Shown: piece after piece, positions 5,755 to 8,185 of the stretch
Position numbering within the stretch: the stretch's first letter is position 1
Layout: every line of letters starts with the position of its first letter
NCBI GenBank assembly: GCA_945870175.1
Contig: CAMBRJ010000108.1
Location: 1-8,185, forward strand
Direction of reading: 5' to 3'
Source: Gemmatimonas phototrophica
GTDB taxonomy: Bacteria > Gemmatimonadota > Gemmatimonadetes > Gemmatimonadales > Gemmatimonadaceae
DNA: 8,185 nucleotides
Notes under the pieces: generated by a model
Databases searched by the model: none
What the model was told of the DNA's origin: nothing
Seen by the model: the letters and a program-made list of their open reading frames with translations, nothing else
Program-made: the position numbers and the translations under genes

Positions 5755-6552
5755 CTACGTGACATCTCGACGCAGCAGGTCATGTTCGAGCGCGATCCGC
5801 ACGTAGTCGCTGCGGTGATGCACACCAAGTTTTTCATGAATACGATGACGATAGGTGTCCACGGTTTTCACCGTGATACCCAGCTGGTCAGCAACTTCCG
5901 GCCCACTGAAGCCACGCGCGATACGCTCGAGTACGGTTCGCTCACGCGCACTCAGCACATCGAGACATGAGCCGCCCTGTGCGGAGGCGGCCGGCGGGGG
6001 CGCACGCAGGCCGGTCGCCAACGCCTTTGCGGTCGTTGGCAGCACGTAGCTCATGCCGTCCGCCACCATCTCGATCGCTTCGATCAGATCGGTAACCGAG
6101 GCGCTCCACGGCAAATAGCCGAACGCGCCGGCGCGGAATGCTTCGAGCACCTCGTCGGGCCGCTGCTGGCCATTGAGCACAATGACATGCGGCCCGAGTG
6201 GCAGCGCTGCCAGCGCACTGACCTGTCGGATCACGGTCGCTACGTCCGGTTCGGCAGACAGCAACACGACCTGCGCCGCGCGATGCGTGGCGTAGTTGAG
6301 GCACTGGTCGAGATCACAGGAGTCGCCGACGAGGTGGATTCGTGGATCACGAGCCAGCAACGCCGTCAGGGCCTGGCGCATGAGCGGATTGCGATCGAGG
6401 ACCGCAATCCGAATCGGCTCACCGGTAAACCGGGCCCCTCGTCGTCGTGTGGCGTCATTCCGCAACGCTGCGGCCAAGGCGTCGGGGGATTCCACCGGAA
6501 GCACGCGTGCCGTCAGTGGTTGCCGCGAGACATCCAATACTCTCGTGCGCAT
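5755..6552 (-). CDS. NarL/LuxR-type regulator with degenerate receiver domain
   Basis: This 265-aa transcription regulator has a 46-residue N-terminal extension, a receiver-like domain at about 47-172, a Pro/Ala linker, and a LuxR-type helix-turn-helix at about 198-262. The HTH shows L-S-x-R-E-x-x-V-L (200-208) and T-V-K-T-V-D-T-Y-R-x-x-I-x-x-K-L-G-V (227-244). The receiver keeps the fold (V-L-D-R-N-P-L-M-R, A-G-A-F-G-Y-L) but lacks the phosphotransfer residues. Only one acidic residue is seen in the first pocket (D53), Ser99 sits where the phospho-acceptor Asp is expected (V-V-L-L-S), Asn127 replaces Thr/Ser, and Pro/Trp 148-149 replace the Lys. It probably works without phosphorylation. GGAGG 7 nt upstream (6564-6560) supports the ATG at 6552. 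No histidine kinase gene is nearby. Its likely targets are the BON and USP genes downstream on the same strand. Confidence 0.92.
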   Translation of the reverse strand: MRTRVLDVSRQPLTARVLPVESPDALAAALRNDATRRRGARFTGEPIRIAVLDRNPLMRQALTALLARDPRIHLVGDSCDLDQCLNYATHRAAQVVLLSAEPDVATVIRQVSALAALPLGPHVIVLNGQQRPDEVLEAFRAGAFGYLPWSASVTDLIEAIEMVADGMSYVLPTTAKALATGLRAPPPAASAQGGSCLDVLSARERTVLERIARGFSGPEVADQLGITVKTVDTYRHRIHEKLGVHHRSDYVRIALEHDLLRRDVT

Positions 6553-6687
6553 ACTTTAACCTCCGTTGTCTCCAGTCTTCGTCGACGGAACCCAACGGGT
6601 TATCGGGAATACCCCTTGCTTCTGTCAGGAGAGTCCCTTCCAATCACCATGCTACAGTCCGCTTTGGGCGTCGGAGAGCACCACCGA

Positions 6688-7038
6688 CTACGCGAGCCAC
6701 TCCTTCCACAGCTTCTCGTCCACGCCCACGCACACTTTGTGCTGGAAGCGAATCAGCGGCTGTTTCAGAATCATCGGTTCATCGGCGAGGATGCTGAGCC
6801 ACCGCTCCTCGCCGTACAGTGCCTGACGCAGCCCGAGATCCAGAAAGCGCTTTGACGTGCGGTCGATGATCGCGTCCACGCCAAACTTCTGCGTGAACCG
6901 CTTCAGCTCACCAACCGACGCCGGCCGCTCCGCCAGATCGCAGAAGTGCACCTTGATGCGACGCTCCTGGAAGAAGCGCTGCGCCTTGCGTGTGTCGGCA
7001 CTTTTTTTCGTGCCAAAAACCTGGACCACGGTGTCCAT
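6688..7038 (-). CDS. ArsC/Spx-like thioredoxin-fold protein, catalytic Cys replaced by Ser
   Basis: This 116-aa small cytoplasmic protein fits the ArsC/YffB/Spx family. The N-terminus has V-F-G-T-K-K-S-A-D-T-R-K-A (7-19), then F-F-x-E-R-R-I (22-28) and a D-L-A-E segment. The C-terminal region has E-P-M-I-L-K-Q-P-L-I-R (87-97), matching the conserved R/K-P-L/I-x-R region of the family. In active members the position of Ser13 is the nucleophilic Cys. Cys33 and Cys103 remain but are not in motif positions. An arsenate reductase reaction is therefore unlikely, and a regulatory or binding role is possible. The ATG at 7038 is chosen because it begins the family-typical N-terminus; an upstream extension of 35 codons is Pro/Ala-rich and unconserved in look. 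The Shine-Dalgarno is weak (GGAA, about 9 nt upstream). No arsenic-resistance genes are seen nearby. Confidence 0.8.
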   Translation of the reverse strand: MDTVVQVFGTKKSADTRKAQRFFQERRIKVHFCDLAERPASVGELKRFTQKFGVDAIIDRTSKRFLDLGLRQALYGEERWLSILADEPMILKQPLIRFQHKVCVGVDEKLWKEWLA

Positions 7039-7089
7039 GGTGTGATTTCCGGGGGGAAGCTGATTGGGGGTGAACGTGTGGGCGGCTCG

Positions 7090-7106
7090 CGGAAGCGGTG
7101 CTTCCG
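7090..7106. terminator. 7-bp hairpin downstream of the dctA-like gene
   Basis: CGGAAGC (7090-7096) pairs perfectly with GCTTCCG (7100-7106) around GGT. It lies about 70 bp past the transporter stop on the minus strand and about 50 bp before the ArsC-like start. No T-tract follows, so it may instead be part of the upstream control region of the ArsC-like gene. Confidence 0.3.
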
Positions 7107-7165
7107 GAGCGATCGCAGCGGTACTTCCGCCCGACGCCCACACGTTGGCACCTAAACTACTTCCG
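7095..7165. repeat. Repeated CTTCCG elements upstream of the ArsC-like gene
   Basis: GCGGTGCTTCCG (7095-7106) and GCGGTACTTCCG (7118-7129) match in 11 of 12 bases, 23 bp apart. TACTTCCG recurs at 7158-7165. The spacing of about two helical turns suits protein binding, but chance in GC-rich DNA is possible. Confidence 0.35.
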
Positions 7166-7173
7166 GTGTGAAA

Positions 7174-8185
7174 TCACACGGTTGCATCCGCGGCCGCCAT
7201 CTTTGCGTCGTCGAACGCCCCTTCACTGCGCGACACCACCAACGTAGCCACGCCGTTGCCGATCAGGTTCGTGATCGCCCGCGCTTCCGACATGAAGCGG
7301 TCCACGCCAAGCAACAGCGCCACGCCTTCCACCGGCACCGTGCGAGTGGCGGCGAGCGTACTGGCCAGCACGATGAACCCGGAGCCCGTCACACCGGCCG
7401 CTCCCTTGCTCGTGAGCATGAGAATGCCGAGCAGCCCGAGCTGTTGTGAAATGCTCAGATCGACCTTGTACACCTGCGCGATGAAGATCGTCGCCATCGA
7501 CAGATAGATGCTCGTGCCGTCGAGGTTGAACGAATAGCCAGTGGGAATCACCAGGCCCACGACCGGTTTTGCACAGCCGTACTGTTCGAGCTTCTGCAGC
7601 ATGCGCGGCAGCGCCGCTTCGGAGCTCGACGTCCCGAGCACCAACAGAATTTCGTCCTTGATAAAACGTATGAATTTCCAGATGCGAAAGCCGTAGGCGC
7701 GGCAGATCAGGCCGAGCACCACGAACACGAAAATCGCCATGGTGAGGTACACATCAAGCATGAGACGCGCGAGGGGAACGAGCGTCTTGAGACCGAACGC
7801 GCCCACCGTATACGCCATCGCGCCGAACGCACCGATCGGCGCGAGCACCATCACCATGGAGACAATCTTGAAAAACACGGCCTGAAAGCGCACGAGGAGA
7901 TCGGCGATATCACGCCCCGCATCGCCGACCGCCGTGAGGGCGATACCGAAGAGCACGGAAAAGAACACCACGGGCAGCAGCTCACCGCTCGCAAACGCCG
8001 CGACGACGTTGCTGGGCACAATATGGAGCATGAACTCGAGCGTACTCTGTTGTGCCCCCGCCGACGTGTACTTGCTCACGTCGCCCATCGTCATCTTCGA
8101 GATATCGAGACCCGCGCCGGGCTTCGTCACATTGACAATGATGAGGCCGATGGCCAACGCGAGCGTGGAGACCAACTCGAAATAC
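7174..8185 (-). CDS. dctA: C4-dicarboxylate:cation symporter DctA (5' end outside window)
   Basis: This is the C-terminal ~337 residues of a DAACS-family secondary transporter. Such inner-membrane proteins import succinate, fumarate and malate with Na+ or H+. Similarity to E. coli DctA is clear throughout. From the right edge it reads Y-F-E-L-V-S-T-L-A-L, then A-P-I-G-A-F-G-A-M-A, the serine-rich hairpin motif G-T-S-S-S-E-A-A-L-P-R-M, G-Y-S-F-N-L-D-G-T-S-I-Y, S-K-G-A-A-G-V-T-G-S-G-F and D-R-F-M-S-E-A-R-A-I-T-N. These are the substrate- and cation-binding elements of the family. By comparison with E. coli, roughly the first 80-85 residues lie beyond the window. The C-terminal tail is short and Ala-rich. 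Its link to the ArsC-like gene 135 bp downstream is unclear. Confidence 0.92.
   Translation of the reverse strand, partial: YFELVSTLALAIGLIIVNVTKPGAGLDISKMTMGDVSKYTSAGAQQSTLEFMLHIVPSNVVAAFASGELLPVVFFSVLFGIALTAVGDAGRDIADLLVRFQAVFFKIVSMVMVLAPIGAFGAMAYTVGAFGLKTLVPLARLMLDVYLTMAIFVFVVLGLICRAYGFRIWKFIRFIKDEILLVLGTSSSEAALPRMLQKLEQYGCAKPVVGLVIPTGYSFNLDGTSIYLSMATIFIAQVYKVDLSISQQLGLLGILMLTSKGAAGVTGSGFIVLASTLAATRTVPVEGVALLLGVDRFMSEARAITNLIGNGVATLVVSRSEGAFDDAKMAAADATV

Noticed and set aside
6137..6158. A third GGAATG...GTC ECF-like site
   Set aside because: The spacer is 13 bp rather than 17 and it lies inside the regulator gene.
6553..6687. Possible small gene or RNA between the ArsC-like gene and the regulator
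   Set aside because: Open frames here translate without recognisable features; the space most likely holds the regulator promoter, though I could not fix a -35/-10 pair.
7166..7179. CRP-like site GTGTGA-AA-TCACAC
   Set aside because: CRP sites have a 6-bp spacer between TGTGA and TCACA; here it is 2 bp, and the site covers a stop codon.

Overview
The window is GC-rich, densely coded bacterial chromosome from a Gram-negative organism. The evidence is a lipoprotein signal, a Spy/CpxP-like periplasmic protein and a DctA-type transporter. The mix of a DUF3052 protein, a universal-stress protein with a DUF5335-like tail and many G-rich Shine-Dalgarno sites would suit Gemmatimonadota or a similar environmental phylum. 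That assignment is inference only. I see no mobile element, tRNA, rRNA or CRISPR array, and no gap between genes exceeds about 165 bp.

Layout. (1) 1-767, plus strand: the 3' part of a class A beta-lactamase-like serine hydrolase lacking the usual omega-loop Glu. (2) 2100-751, minus strand: a tightly overlapping three-gene operon of ECF sigma factor, small one-pass anti-sigma-like protein and membrane-anchored Spy/CpxP/CnrX-like periplasmic protein. (3) 2264-3133, plus strand, divergent from the operon: a YHYH-domain lipoprotein ending in a Met/His-rich tail. (4) 3561-3145, minus: a DUF3052 protein. (5) 6552-3706, minus: a NarL/LuxR-type regulator with a degenerate receiver, then a two-BON-domain protein, then a USP-USP-DUF5335-like fusion. 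(6) 7038-6688, minus: a small ArsC/Spx-like protein with Ser at the catalytic Cys position. (7) 8185-7174, minus: a C4-dicarboxylate symporter (DctA), cut by the window edge.

The most notable signal is in the 163-bp divergent region at 2101-2263. Each direction carries GGAATG, exactly 17 bp, then GTC, the shape of an ECF sigma promoter. One copy faces the sigma operon and the other faces the YHYH lipoprotein gene. The likely reading is a self-contained envelope or metal-stress circuit. The periplasmic Spy-like protein senses, the membrane anti-sigma relays, and the sigma factor activates its own operon and the YHYH lipoprotein. The Met/His-rich tail makes copper or a similar soft metal a reasonable guess, not a conclusion.

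A second candidate unit is regulator, BON protein and USP fusion. A perfect 12-bp palindrome (GAACATATGTTC) lies about 45 bp upstream of the BON start. Two overlapping strong hairpins without U-tracts separate the USP gene from the DUF3052 gene.
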